64,000 nucleotides of DNA from NCBI RefSeq assembly GCF_036906915.1, contig NZ_JBAKHX010000037.1, positions 1-64,000 on the forward strand, in the 5' to 3' direction. Made by a program: the position numbers and the translations under genes. Below are positions 32,940 through 40,869 of this stretch, one piece after another. The notes under the pieces were generated by a model. The model was not told the DNA's origin. It made no database searches and saw only the letters and a program-made list of their open reading frames with translations. Origin of the DNA: Phytohabitans sp036906915. Lineage in GTDB: Bacteria > Actinomycetota > Actinomycetes > Mycobacteriales > Micromonosporaceae. Positions within the stretch are counted from its first letter, which is position 1. Every line of letters begins with the position of its first letter.

Positions 32940-33875
32940 ATGTACAGTAAGCGCATGTCAGCCATGCCGGCCGCGGCCACCGAGAACGAGCTCGACCTGC
33001 CCCGGATGCAGGCCGGGGGCAGCCCGCAGCACCTGCTGCTGACGCTGCTCGGCGACTACTGGTACGGCCAGCGCGCCGCGCTGCCCTCCGCAGCGCTCGT
33101 GGCGCTGCTCGGCGAGTTCGGCATCACCGAGGTCAGCGCTCGGGCCGCGCTGAGCCGGCTCGCGCGGCGGGGGCTGCTGGAGCAGTCCAAGGCCGGGCGG
33201 CGCACGTCGTACGCGCTCAGCGAGCGCGCCGCCGAGGTGCTGCGCGAGGGCAGCCGGCACATCATGTCGTTCGGCAGCGCGGAGTCGTCGTGGTCGGGCC
33301 GGTGGACGGTCGCCGCCTTCTCGGTACCGGAGGACCAGCGCGACCTGCGGCACGCGCTGCGCACGAGGCTGGGCTGGTACGGGTTCGCGCCGCTCTACGA
33401 CGGGCTTTGGGTCTCGCCGCACGAGCGGGTGGCCCAGGTGACGGCGGTCCTCGCCGAGCTGGGCATCGACCGGGCGACGGTGTTCGCGTCCGAGCTCGCC
33501 GACGGCAGCCCGTCCGGCGGTCACCCGATCCACGCCTGGGACCTCGACGCGCTGCGCGCCCAGTACCAGCGGCTGCTGGAGGAGTACGAGCCGGTGCGCG
33601 TGAAGTGGGGCGAGGGCAAGGTGGGCACCGCCGAGGCGCTCGTCGCCCGCACGGCGCTGATGGACGACTGGCGCAACTTCCCGAACCTCGACCCGGAACT
33701 GCCGGCGGGCCTGCTGCCGCAGCGGTGGCCCCGGGAGCAGGCCCGCCGGCTGTTCATCGAGCTGTACGACGGGCTGGCGCAGCTGGCCGAGCAGCGCGTG
33801 GTGCAGGTGGTGGGCCAGTTCGACGCCGACCTGGCCCGTCTGGTCCGCAGCCACACCAGCGACTTCACCGGCTGA
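32940..33875 (+). CDS. PaaX-family transcriptional regulator
   Basis: This 311-residue regulator has a PaaX N-terminal winged helix (PQHLLLTLLGDYWYGQRAALPS, ITEVSARAALSRLARRGLLE), a central WxxVAFSVPEDQRDLRHALR-type core, and a C-terminal helical domain with PRLP-like LLPQRWPREQARRLFIELYDGL. PaaX-type repressors are released by aryl-CoA thioesters, notably phenylacetyl-CoA. Divergent from the livK-led operon, it is the obvious regulator of the locus, sensing a CoA intermediate. ATG at 32940 or 32955 could be the start. Confidence 0.88.
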   Translation: MYSKRMSAMPAAATENELDLPRMQAGGSPQHLLLTLLGDYWYGQRAALPSAALVALLGEFGITEVSARAALSRLARRGLLEQSKAGRRTSYALSERAAEVLREGSRHIMSFGSAESSWSGRWTVAAFSVPEDQRDLRHALRTRLGWYGFAPLYDGLWVSPHERVAQVTAVLAELGIDRATVFASELADGSPSGGHPIHAWDLDALRAQYQRLLEEYEPVRVKWGEGKVGTAEALVARTALMDDWRNFPNLDPELPAGLLPQRWPREQARRLFIELYDGLAQLAEQRVVQVVGQFDADLARLVRSHTSDFTG

Positions 33876-34994
33876 TCAGTCGAAGGTCAGGACCGCCTTC
33901 ACCACCTCGCCGCGCTCGGTCGCCAGCACCGCCTTCTCGATGTCGACGAAGGGGTAGTGCCGCACGAGCTTGTCCAGCGGGAACACGCCGCGCGCGACCA
34001 GGTCGGCCAGCAGCGGTAGGAACCGGCGCGGGTCGGCGTCGCCTTCGGTCACGCCCACGACCCGCTTGCCGCCGAGCAGCCCGTTGACGTCGACCGGCAC
34101 GGTGGTGCCGAACGCGGGCGCGCCGACGATCGCGCAGGTGCCGCGCAGCGCGAGCGCGTCGATCGCCGCGGACAGCGCGCCGACGTTTCCGGACGCCTCG
34201 ACGGTGTAGTCCACGCCGGCGCCGCCCGTCAGGTCGCGCAGCGCGGCGGCGACCTCACCGCCGCGGGCGTCGACCACGTCGGTGGCGCCGAGCTCGCGCG
34301 CCAGTTCCAGCCGCTCGGGTACCACGTCCACGGCCACGATCCGCGATGGCCCGCCGAGCGCGGCGGCCATGACCGCCGCGAGCCCGACCGCGCCGACGCC
34401 GAAGACGGCGAGCGTGCTGCCGATCTCGGGGCGCAGCACGTTGAGCACGGTGCCGGCGCCGGTCTGCATCCCGCAGCCGAGTGGCGCGAGCAGGTCCAGC
34501 GGCGCGTCCGGCGCCACCTTGACCAGGCAGCGCTCGTCGGCGAGGGCGTACGTGGCGAACGACGACTGCCCGAAGAAGTGCCCAGCGACCGGCCCGGTGA
34601 CCGGCCCGCCGTCGCCGCTGAGGGTGCCGCTGCCATCGGCGCGGGCACCGCCGAAGTTCAGCGGCAGGAAGCCGGCGCAGTACGCGGGGTGCCCGGCCAG
34701 GCAGTTACCGCACGTGCCGCAGGAGGTGAACGAGAGCAGCACCTTGTCGCCGGGGGTCACGCTGGTGACCCGGTAGCCGACCTCCTCCACGAAGCCGGCG
34801 CCCTCGTGACCGAGCACGACCGGGAACGGCGAGGGCAGCTTGCCGGCGCGTACCGACAGGTCGGTGTGGCACAGGCCCGCGGCGACCAGGCGCACGACCA
34901 CCTCGTCTGGGCGGGGCGCGTCGAGGGTGACGCCGGTGAGCGCGAACGGTGCGCCGATCTCGGGGACGACGGCGGCGGTGGCGGTGCGAGCCAT
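33876..34994 (-). CDS. Zinc-dependent aryl/alkyl alcohol dehydrogenase
   Basis: This 372-residue MDR enzyme of the benzyl/geraniol alcohol dehydrogenase branch has catalytic zinc ligands at AGLCHTD and GHEGAGFVEEVG, a structural zinc site with CGTCGNCLAGHPAYC, and a Rossmann motif LAVFGVGAVGLAAV. The later IVAVDVVPERLELA carries the Asp that favours NAD. It would oxidise an aromatic alcohol to the aldehyde, which the neighbouring aldehyde dehydrogenase turns into an acid. The ATG at 34994 follows AGGAGGTC. It is divergent from the aldehyde dehydrogenase and convergent with the PaaX-like gene. Confidence 0.88.
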   Translation of the reverse strand: MARTATAAVVPEIGAPFALTGVTLDAPRPDEVVVRLVAAGLCHTDLSVRAGKLPSPFPVVLGHEGAGFVEEVGYRVTSVTPGDKVLLSFTSCGTCGNCLAGHPAYCAGFLPLNFGGARADGSGTLSGDGGPVTGPVAGHFFGQSSFATYALADERCLVKVAPDAPLDLLAPLGCGMQTGAGTVLNVLRPEIGSTLAVFGVGAVGLAAVMAAALGGPSRIVAVDVVPERLELARELGATDVVDARGGEVAAALRDLTGGAGVDYTVEASGNVGALSAAIDALALRGTCAIVGAPAFGTTVPVDVNGLLGGKRVVGVTEGDADPRRFLPLLADLVARGVFPLDKLVRHYPFVDIEKAVLATERGEVVKAVLTFD

Positions 34995-35022
34995 GTCGAA
35001 GACCTCCTATGACACTTTCCCT

Positions 35023-35090
35023 TACGAGCGTCAGAGCATAGCTCGAATATGGTTCGCGCGGAATGTTGACATCTTGTTGTACGTGCGTCA
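35023..35090. promoter_or_regulatory. Divergent control region with repeated TACGWGCGTCA
   Basis: The 107-base gap between the divergent alcohol and aldehyde dehydrogenase genes contains TACGAGCGTCA (35023-35033) and TACGTGCGTCA (35080-35090), identical at 10 of 11 positions and in the same orientation. They are candidate sites for one regulator controlling both genes, possibly the PaaX-like protein. Confidence 0.4.
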
Positions 35091-35101
35091 CGGTTGTTGG
35101 C

Positions 35102-36547
35102 ATGACTGTGACGAGCGCCCCTGGACGGCTCTACATAGACGGCGCCTGGCACACCGGCCAGGGCGCCACGCGCGAGGTGATCAACCCGGCCACCGGCAAG
35201 GTGGTCACGACCGTGCCGGACGCCACCCCGGGCGAGGTCGACGCGGCGGTCGACGCCGCCCGGCGCGCCTTCGACTCCGGCGTCTGGTCGGGGCTGGCCG
35301 GGCGGGACCGCTCGCGCGTGCTCTACCGCGCCGCCGCGCTCATCGCAGAGCACGCCGAGGAGCTGGCGCTGCTGGAGACCACCGACACCGGCAAGCCGCT
35401 GCAGTTCAGCCGCATGGTCGACGTGGGCAACACCATCACACACTTCGAGTACTACGCCGGCCTGGCGTACTCGATCGACGGCGCGACCCGGCAGACCGCG
35501 ATGCCCGCCCTGGCGTACACCGTGCGCGAGGCGATCGGCGTGGTCGCCGCCGTGACCCCGTTCAACTTCCCGATGATCCTGTCGACCTCGAAGATCGCCC
35601 CGGCGCTCGCGGCCGGCAACACGGTCGTGCACAAGCCCGCCGAGGACACCCCGCTCACGGCGCTGCGCATCGCCGAGCTGCTCACCGAGGCCGGCCTGCC
35701 ACCCGGCGTGCTGAACGTGGTGACCGGCGCCGGGCCGGTCGGCGACTCGCTGGTCCGCCACCCCGGCGTCGACAAGGTCGCCTTCACCGGCTCCACGGCG
35801 GTCGGGCGGCGCATCGCCACCGCCGCCGCCGAGACCCTCAAGCCCGTCACCGTCGAGCTGGGCGGCAAGTCCGCGCACATCGTGTTCGCCGACGCCGACC
35901 TCGACGCCGCCGGGCAGGCCGCGGTCAGCGGGTTCGTCTTCAACACCGGCCAGTTCTGCATGGGCGGCGCCCGCCTGCTGGTCCAGCGCCCGGTCTACGA
36001 CGAGATGCTGGCCCGGGTCGTCGGCGGTGCCACTCATGTGCCCGTCGGCGATCCGCTCGCACCGGAGACGGTCGTCGGCCCGATGGCCGGCCAGCGCCAC
36101 CTCGACAAGGTCCGCGGGTACGTCGAGCTCGCCGCGTCCGAGGGCGCCACGGTGGTGGCCGGCGGCGACCGGATCGACACCCTCGACGGGTTCTACTTCG
36201 CGCCGACCGTCATCGCGGACGTCGACCAGGGCTCCCGCCTCGTACAGGAGGAGATCTTCGGCCCGGTCGTCACGGTCCAGCCGTTCGACACCGAGCAGGA
36301 GGCGGTCGCGATGGCCAACGGCACCTCCTTCGGCCTCGCGGCCGGCCTGCACACCCGCGACGTGGCCCGGGCACACCGGGTGGCCGGCGCGCTCAAGGCC
36401 GGCCTGGTGTGGGTCAACACGTGGGGCATGCTCGACGTCACGGTGCCGTTCGGCGGGTACAAGCAGTCCGGCTACGGCCGCGAGTACGGCCCCGAGGGGC
36501 TGCACGAGTACACCCAGACGAAGTCGGTGCTGCTGCCGCTCGCCTGA
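35102..36547 (+). CDS. NAD(P)-dependent aldehyde dehydrogenase (aromatic aldehyde type)
   Basis: This 481-residue ALDH-superfamily enzyme has the Asn of the oxyanion hole in TPFNFPMI, the catalytic Glu in VELGGKSAHIVF, the nucleophilic Cys in FNTGQFCMGGARL, and the late EIFGPVVTVQPF. The length is normal. The ATG at 35102 gives MTVTSAPGRLYIDGAW; an upstream start at 35063 adds an unlikely Cys-rich leader. Together with the divergent alcohol dehydrogenase it would oxidise an aryl alcohol via the aldehyde to a carboxylate that the CoA-ligase operon can use. Confidence 0.9.
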   Translation: MTVTSAPGRLYIDGAWHTGQGATREVINPATGKVVTTVPDATPGEVDAAVDAARRAFDSGVWSGLAGRDRSRVLYRAAALIAEHAEELALLETTDTGKPLQFSRMVDVGNTITHFEYYAGLAYSIDGATRQTAMPALAYTVREAIGVVAAVTPFNFPMILSTSKIAPALAAGNTVVHKPAEDTPLTALRIAELLTEAGLPPGVLNVVTGAGPVGDSLVRHPGVDKVAFTGSTAVGRRIATAAAETLKPVTVELGGKSAHIVFADADLDAAGQAAVSGFVFNTGQFCMGGARLLVQRPVYDEMLARVVGGATHVPVGDPLAPETVVGPMAGQRHLDKVRGYVELAASEGATVVAGGDRIDTLDGFYFAPTVIADVDQGSRLVQEEIFGPVVTVQPFDTEQEAVAMANGTSFGLAAGLHTRDVARAHRVAGALKAGLVWVNTWGMLDVTVPFGGYKQSGYGREYGPEGLHEYTQTKSVLLPLA

Positions 36548-36561
36548 GGGCGCTGGCTGCC

Positions 36562-37059
36562 CTAACCCACCAGGGCCGGCGGGCGGCCCGCCACGGCCGG
36601 CGCGAAGCCACCCAGCAGTGTCCACAGTGCACCGCCCGCGTGGGTGGCCACCTGAGGGTCGGTGTGCCGCAGGAACGCCAGATGCCGGCAGGCGTGCGCC
36701 GCCACGTCGACCGGCCGCACGACCGCCGGGCTGGGCGCGAGCGGGTCGGCGCCGTGCACCGCCGGCAGGTCAGGGACCGGCTCGGCGGGCGCCGCCGGAT
36801 CGGGGTCGGGCAGCGCGGCGTAGGTCAGGACGATGCCGCCCGCGGCGTACCGCCACGAGGTGGAGTGGAGCAGCCCCACTCCGGCACCGGCCAGGCTCCG
36901 CGCGTAGGCGTCCGGATGCTCACCGGTGCCGAGCCACCCCGTCACGGTGCGGAAGCACACGCCACCGCCCCGCGCGCTGAGCAGCACGACCTCGACCAGC
37001 ACCCGGACGCCCGGGATCATCGCGGCGGAGCCCGGCGACGAGTCGCCGCCAGATTCCAT
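36562..37059 (-). CDS. Hypothetical protein
   Basis: This 165-residue protein has no motif that I recognise. It starts with a Gly/Ser/Asp-rich segment, then VLVEVVLLSARGGGVCFRTVTGWLG, a GLLHSTSWRYAAGGIVLTYAALPDPDP segment and a C-terminal helical region with HACRHLAFLRHT. The strand-rich start and LLHSTSWRY resemble small uncharacterised proteins of Micromonosporaceae. It converges on the aldehyde dehydrogenase gene, with only 14 bases between the stops. ATG at 37059 or 37020 could be the start. Confidence 0.6.
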   Translation of the reverse strand: MESGGDSSPGSAAMIPGVRVLVEVVLLSARGGGVCFRTVTGWLGTGEHPDAYARSLAGAGVGLLHSTSWRYAAGGIVLTYAALPDPDPAAPAEPVPDLPAVHGADPLAPSPAVVRPVDVAAHACRHLAFLRHTDPQVATHAGGALWTLLGGFAPAVAGRPPALVG

Positions 37060-37183
37060 CCCGACACCCTACCTTGCTGCCACTGATTGGCAACAACAAC
37101 ACGGCTACGACAGGCCGAGTGGCCGCGGACCCACCCCTGGGCGCTCGTGCGAGCGTGTTGAACGGTAGGGAGGTGTCCAGCGG

Positions 37184-37726
37184 TTGAGTCCAGAAGAGTC
37201 GTTCCGGGCGTACGTCGGCGGTCGCATCGCTGCGCTCTCGCGGGTGGCGTACCTGCTGACCGGTGACCGGCACAGCGCCGAGGACCTGGTGCAGGTGACG
37301 CTCGTGCGGGTCGCCCGGCACTGGGAGCGCCTGATCAGAAGCGGTGACCCCGACGGGTACGTGCACAAGACCATGTACAGCCAGCACGTCTCGCTCTGGC
37401 GCAGCCGCCGGCGCGACGCGCCACCGGTGCCGGCCTTGCCCGACCGCGCCGGGCCCGACAGCACCGCCAGCGTGGCCGACGCGCTCGTCATCCGGCAGGC
37501 GCTTGCCCGGCTCACGCCGAAGCAGCGGGCCGTGCTGGTCCTGCGGTACTTCGAGGACCGCACAGAGGTCGAGGCCGCCGCGGTGCTGGGCTGTTCGGTC
37601 TCCACGGTGAAGAGCACCACCCGCGACGCGCTGGCCCGGCTCCGCGCACTCGCCCCGGAACTCGCCGACCTCGCCGGTACGGCGAGCAACGTCAGCGCGG
37701 CACCCAACGAGGGAGGTGGCCGATGA
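37184..37726 (+). CDS. SigE-family ECF RNA polymerase sigma factor
   Basis: This 180-residue sigma factor has region 2 (ESFRAYVGGRIAALSRVAYLLTGDRHSAEDLVQVTLVRVARHW) and region 4 (LTPKQRAVLVLRYFEDRTEVEAAAVLGC then STVKSTTRDALARLRA). It directs RNA polymerase to a small regulon. The start is TTG at 37184. Its stop overlaps the next gene by four bases, the usual coupling of an ECF sigma factor with its membrane partner. The SigE-family label follows the LLTGDRHSAEDLVQ phrase typical of this large actinobacterial group. Confidence 0.92.
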   Translation: MSPEESFRAYVGGRIAALSRVAYLLTGDRHSAEDLVQVTLVRVARHWERLIRSGDPDGYVHKTMYSQHVSLWRSRRRDAPPVPALPDRAGPDSTASVADALVIRQALARLTPKQRAVLVLRYFEDRTEVEAAAVLGCSVSTVKSTTRDALARLRALAPELADLAGTASNVSAAPNEGGGR

Positions 37727-39180
37727 CCGCACGACTGGCGCGGGCACTGGCGGACCTGGCCGAGCAGATGCCTGCGGCGCCGGTCCAGGACGACCTGTGG
37801 CGGCGGGGGCGCCGGCAACGACGCCGGCACCACCTGGCCGTCGCCGCGTGCGTCGTGGTCGCCACCCTGGCGGTACTGCTCGCCGTGCCGGCCCTGCTGG
37901 CGCGGCCCGCGCCCATGGAGTTCGGCGACGGCACCGGCGCGGTGCCGAAGACCGTGTACCTGCCCTGGATGTGGCAGGCGACGGTACAGCAGGACCCGCG
38001 CGGCCCCGCCGCACTGCTGCTCAGCGGAGACAGCATCGGCCTGCGCGGCACGGACCTCATCGACCACGAGGGCAAGATCGCGGTGGTCGGCCGCGACGGC
38101 TCGTACCGGACGCTGCTGTACGGCGGCTCCGAGCGGGTGGCCGGCGAGGACACGGTGCTCTCACCGGACGGCCGGTACGTCGCGCAGGACTACCTGGCCG
38201 GCGAGTCCTACGGCCGTGTCCTGGTCACCGACCTGACCACGGGAAAGACCAAGCGGTACGACGGCCCGGACGGGGCAGACTGCTGCGCGGTGCCGGTCGC
38301 GTGGCGGCCCGACGGCGGCGCGCTGTTGCTGGCGCAGCTGCGCGCGGGCAGTCCCACCGAGGCCGACCCGGTCTCCGGCAACTACCTCCGGCCCGGCCGG
38401 CTGGTGCAGCTCGACCTGGCCACCGGTGCGGCGCTCTCGCTGGTGCCGTTCGACGACTTCGCCAAGGTGCGGACGGCCTCGCTCGCCGCGTACTCCCCCG
38501 ACGGGCGCCGGATCGCGGTGGCCACCGGTGAGCGGCTGCGCCTGCTGGATGCCGGCACCGGCGCGACACTGTGGACGGCGGAGCTGGGCGAGCGCCGCTA
38601 CCTTTCCGGGCCGGGCGCCTTCACCGCGGACGGGCAGCGGATCGCGACGGTGTCGCTCGACGGCTGCCTGGACCAGTGCGACTCGGCGCGGCTCGCGGCC
38701 CGGCAGTGGCGCGTCGACTACCTGGACGCCAACAGCGGTGCGGAGGCGACCGGGCCGGCCATGGGGCCGGTGACGGCGATGGCCGTGCGGGCCCTGGGCT
38801 GGCGCGACGGCACCGACCTGGTGGCCGTTACCTACCGGCCGGAGAACGGGGTGCGCAAGGACGCCTCGACCGGCTGGCGGGACACCGGTTTCTGGGAGGT
38901 CGGCGACGCCTCCCTGGTGGCGCTGCGGCCGGACGGCACCGTCGAGACGCTGCTCGACCCGCCGGACGCGGTGCTCTCCATCGACGTGGCCCGCGATCTG
39001 CTGGAGGCGGGGCGCTTCGGGGGCGAGGCGCAGAGGCCGGGCGTGTTCCCGGCGCGCTGGGTCATCGTCGTGCCGGTAGCCTTCTTCGGCGCGCCCGTGG
39101 TGCTCCTGGCCGGCGGTGTGGTGCTGGGGTGGTGGCTGTGGCGTCGCCGGCGACGCCACAGCCTGACAGTCCGGGCATAG
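37723..39180 (+). CDS. Membrane-anchored beta-propeller protein, probable partner of the ECF sigma factor
   Basis: This 485-residue protein has a cytoplasmic N-terminus of about 40 residues that could bind sigma, a transmembrane helix (HLAVAACVVVATLAVLLAVPALLA), then a large WD40/TolB-like region (about 70-440) with repeats such as LSPDGRYVAQDY, WRPDGGALLLAQ and YSPDGRRIAVAT. A second transmembrane helix lies at about 450-475, followed by a basic tail. There is no zinc-binding HxxxCxxC anti-sigma motif. The four-base overlap with the ECF sigma gene supports an anti-sigma or sensor role. This is inferred. Confidence 0.78.
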   Translation: MTARLARALADLAEQMPAAPVQDDLWRRGRRQRRRHHLAVAACVVVATLAVLLAVPALLARPAPMEFGDGTGAVPKTVYLPWMWQATVQQDPRGPAALLLSGDSIGLRGTDLIDHEGKIAVVGRDGSYRTLLYGGSERVAGEDTVLSPDGRYVAQDYLAGESYGRVLVTDLTTGKTKRYDGPDGADCCAVPVAWRPDGGALLLAQLRAGSPTEADPVSGNYLRPGRLVQLDLATGAALSLVPFDDFAKVRTASLAAYSPDGRRIAVATGERLRLLDAGTGATLWTAELGERRYLSGPGAFTADGQRIATVSLDGCLDQCDSARLAARQWRVDYLDANSGAEATGPAMGPVTAMAVRALGWRDGTDLVAVTYRPENGVRKDASTGWRDTGFWEVGDASLVALRPDGTVETLLDPPDAVLSIDVARDLLEAGRFGGEAQRPGVFPARWVIVVPVAFFGAPVVLLAGGVVLGWWLWRRRRRHSLTVRA

Positions 39181-39190
39181 TCCTCGGGTT

Positions 39191-40660
39191 TCAGCGGCCG
39201 CTCTTCGAGCCGGATTTGAGACCGCCTCGCACTCGGTTGCCTACCCGGGTGCTGGCGGAGAACGCGGCCGCTCCCGCCGTGCCGGCGGTTGACGGCGTCG
39301 CGGTGGTCCGGACAGCCTGTCCGGAGCCCCGCCGGGGGGACGACGCCGCGCGCGGCGCGGCGGAGACAGCCGGGTGCCGCCGTGAGCGGCCGCGTCGCGG
39401 CGAGTCGGGCGCGGCCTGGTCGGCGGCTGGTGCCGGCAGGAAGGTGCGCGGCCCGGGAGCGAGCTTGGTGAGCAGCGGATCACCGGGTTGCAGGCGGGTG
39501 GTCGCCGGCGTGATGCCAGCCGATCGGGCCAGATCGCGGACATCGTGGACCTGGTCGTCGGTCATGAGGGTGACGACAGTCCCGGAGGCACCGGCGCGTG
39601 CGGTCCGGCCGGATCGGTGCAGGTATGCCTTGTGCTCCTGCGGCGGATCAGCGTGGATCACCAAGGCTATGTCGTCGATGTGGATGCCACGGGCGGCGAT
39701 GTCCGTCGCGACCAGGGTCGTCGCGCTGCCGCTGGAGAAGGCCAGCAGGTTGCGGCTGCGCGCCGCCTGCGCGAGATTCCCGTGCAGCTCCACCGCCGGC
39801 ACGCCCGCGTCGACCAGCTTCCGGGTCAGCGTGCGGGCGCCGCGCTTCGTGCGGGCGAACACCAGCGTCCGCCCCGGCGCCGCCGTGAGATCGATCAGGA
39901 CCGGGAGCCGGTCGTTGCGGCTGACGTGCAACAGGTGATGTGACATGGTCGCGACCGGCGACTGCGACGAGTCCACGCTGTGGGTGACCGGGTTGGTCAG
40001 GAACCGGCGGACGAGCACGTCGACTCCGGCGTCCAGCGTCGCGGAGAACAGCAACCGCTGGCCAGCTCGCGGGGTCTGGTCCAGCAGCCGTCGAACGACG
40101 GGGAGGAAGCCGAGGTCAGCCATGTGGTCGGCCTCGTCCAGCACGGTGATCTCGATCGCGTCAAGGCGTGCGTGTCCCGCTTCGATGTGGTCGGCGAGCC
40201 GGCCCGGGCAGGCCACCAGGACATCCACGCCCGCGCGCAGGGCGCGGATCTGTGGTGCCGGGCCCACTCCGCCGAAGACGGTGAGGGTACGCAACGACAG
40301 CGCCTGCGCCAGCGGGGCGATCGCCGCCTCGATCTGGGTGGCGAGCTCCCGCGTGGGCGCCAGGATCAGCGCGCGCGGACGACCCGGGCGTCGCGGCACG
40401 GCGCTGGCCGCCAGCCGGGCCAGCAAGGGCAGGGCGAACGCGTAGGTCTTGCCCGAACCGGTGCGGCCGCGGCCGAGAACGTCGCGGCCGGCCAGACTAT
40501 CCGGAAGCGTCGCCGCCTGAATCGGAAACGGCGTGGTGACGCCACGGGCCGCGAGGGCCCGGGTCAGCGCGTCGGGTACGCCGAGGTCCGTGAACGTGGT
40601 GGGCGTGGTGGTTGGCGTGGAGGTGGACAGGGGGGTGGCGCGAGGGCGGCGTGCCGCCAT
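39191..40660 (-). CDS. DEAD-box ATP-dependent RNA helicase
   Basis: This 489-residue helicase has a Q motif (FTDLGVPDALTRAL...FPIQ), motif I GRTGSGKT, motif Ia PTRELATQ, motif II VLDEADHMADLGF, motif III SATLD, motif V TDIAARGIHIDD and motif VI HRSGRTARAG. The C-terminal tail of about 85 residues is basic and low-complexity, as is typical for RNA-binding extensions. It unwinds RNA duplexes, probably in ribosome assembly or cold adaptation. It is a single gene, convergent with the ECF operon. The ATG is at 40660. Confidence 0.93.
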   Translation of the reverse strand: MAARRPRATPLSTSTPTTTPTTFTDLGVPDALTRALAARGVTTPFPIQAATLPDSLAGRDVLGRGRTGSGKTYAFALPLLARLAASAVPRRPGRPRALILAPTRELATQIEAAIAPLAQALSLRTLTVFGGVGPAPQIRALRAGVDVLVACPGRLADHIEAGHARLDAIEITVLDEADHMADLGFLPVVRRLLDQTPRAGQRLLFSATLDAGVDVLVRRFLTNPVTHSVDSSQSPVATMSHHLLHVSRNDRLPVLIDLTAAPGRTLVFARTKRGARTLTRKLVDAGVPAVELHGNLAQAARSRNLLAFSSGSATTLVATDIAARGIHIDDIALVIHADPPQEHKAYLHRSGRTARAGASGTVVTLMTDDQVHDVRDLARSAGITPATTRLQPGDPLLTKLAPGPRTFLPAPAADQAAPDSPRRGRSRRHPAVSAAPRAASSPRRGSGQAVRTTATPSTAGTAGAAAFSASTRVGNRVRGGLKSGSKSGR

Positions 40661-40869
40661 GAAGTCTCCGAACGTAGAAGGGCCGCCCTACCCGCGCGGG
40701 CCATACAGGCCGCGGCACTTTTGGAGGTCGTCGTCGAACGCAACCGAGGCAGAACGCGTGAGCCGTGATCACCTAGCCTACCCCAACCGGCGGCCGGTGG
40801 TGTCGGGGACATCTTGACACCCGTCGAAGTGGCGAGCACCCTGTTCTGCACCCTACGTGAAAGGAATTC

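Noticed and set aside
36547..36563. Weak hairpin AGGGC/GCCCT after the aldehyde dehydrogenase gene as a terminator
   Set aside because: Only five-base arms overlapping the stop region; too weak to call.
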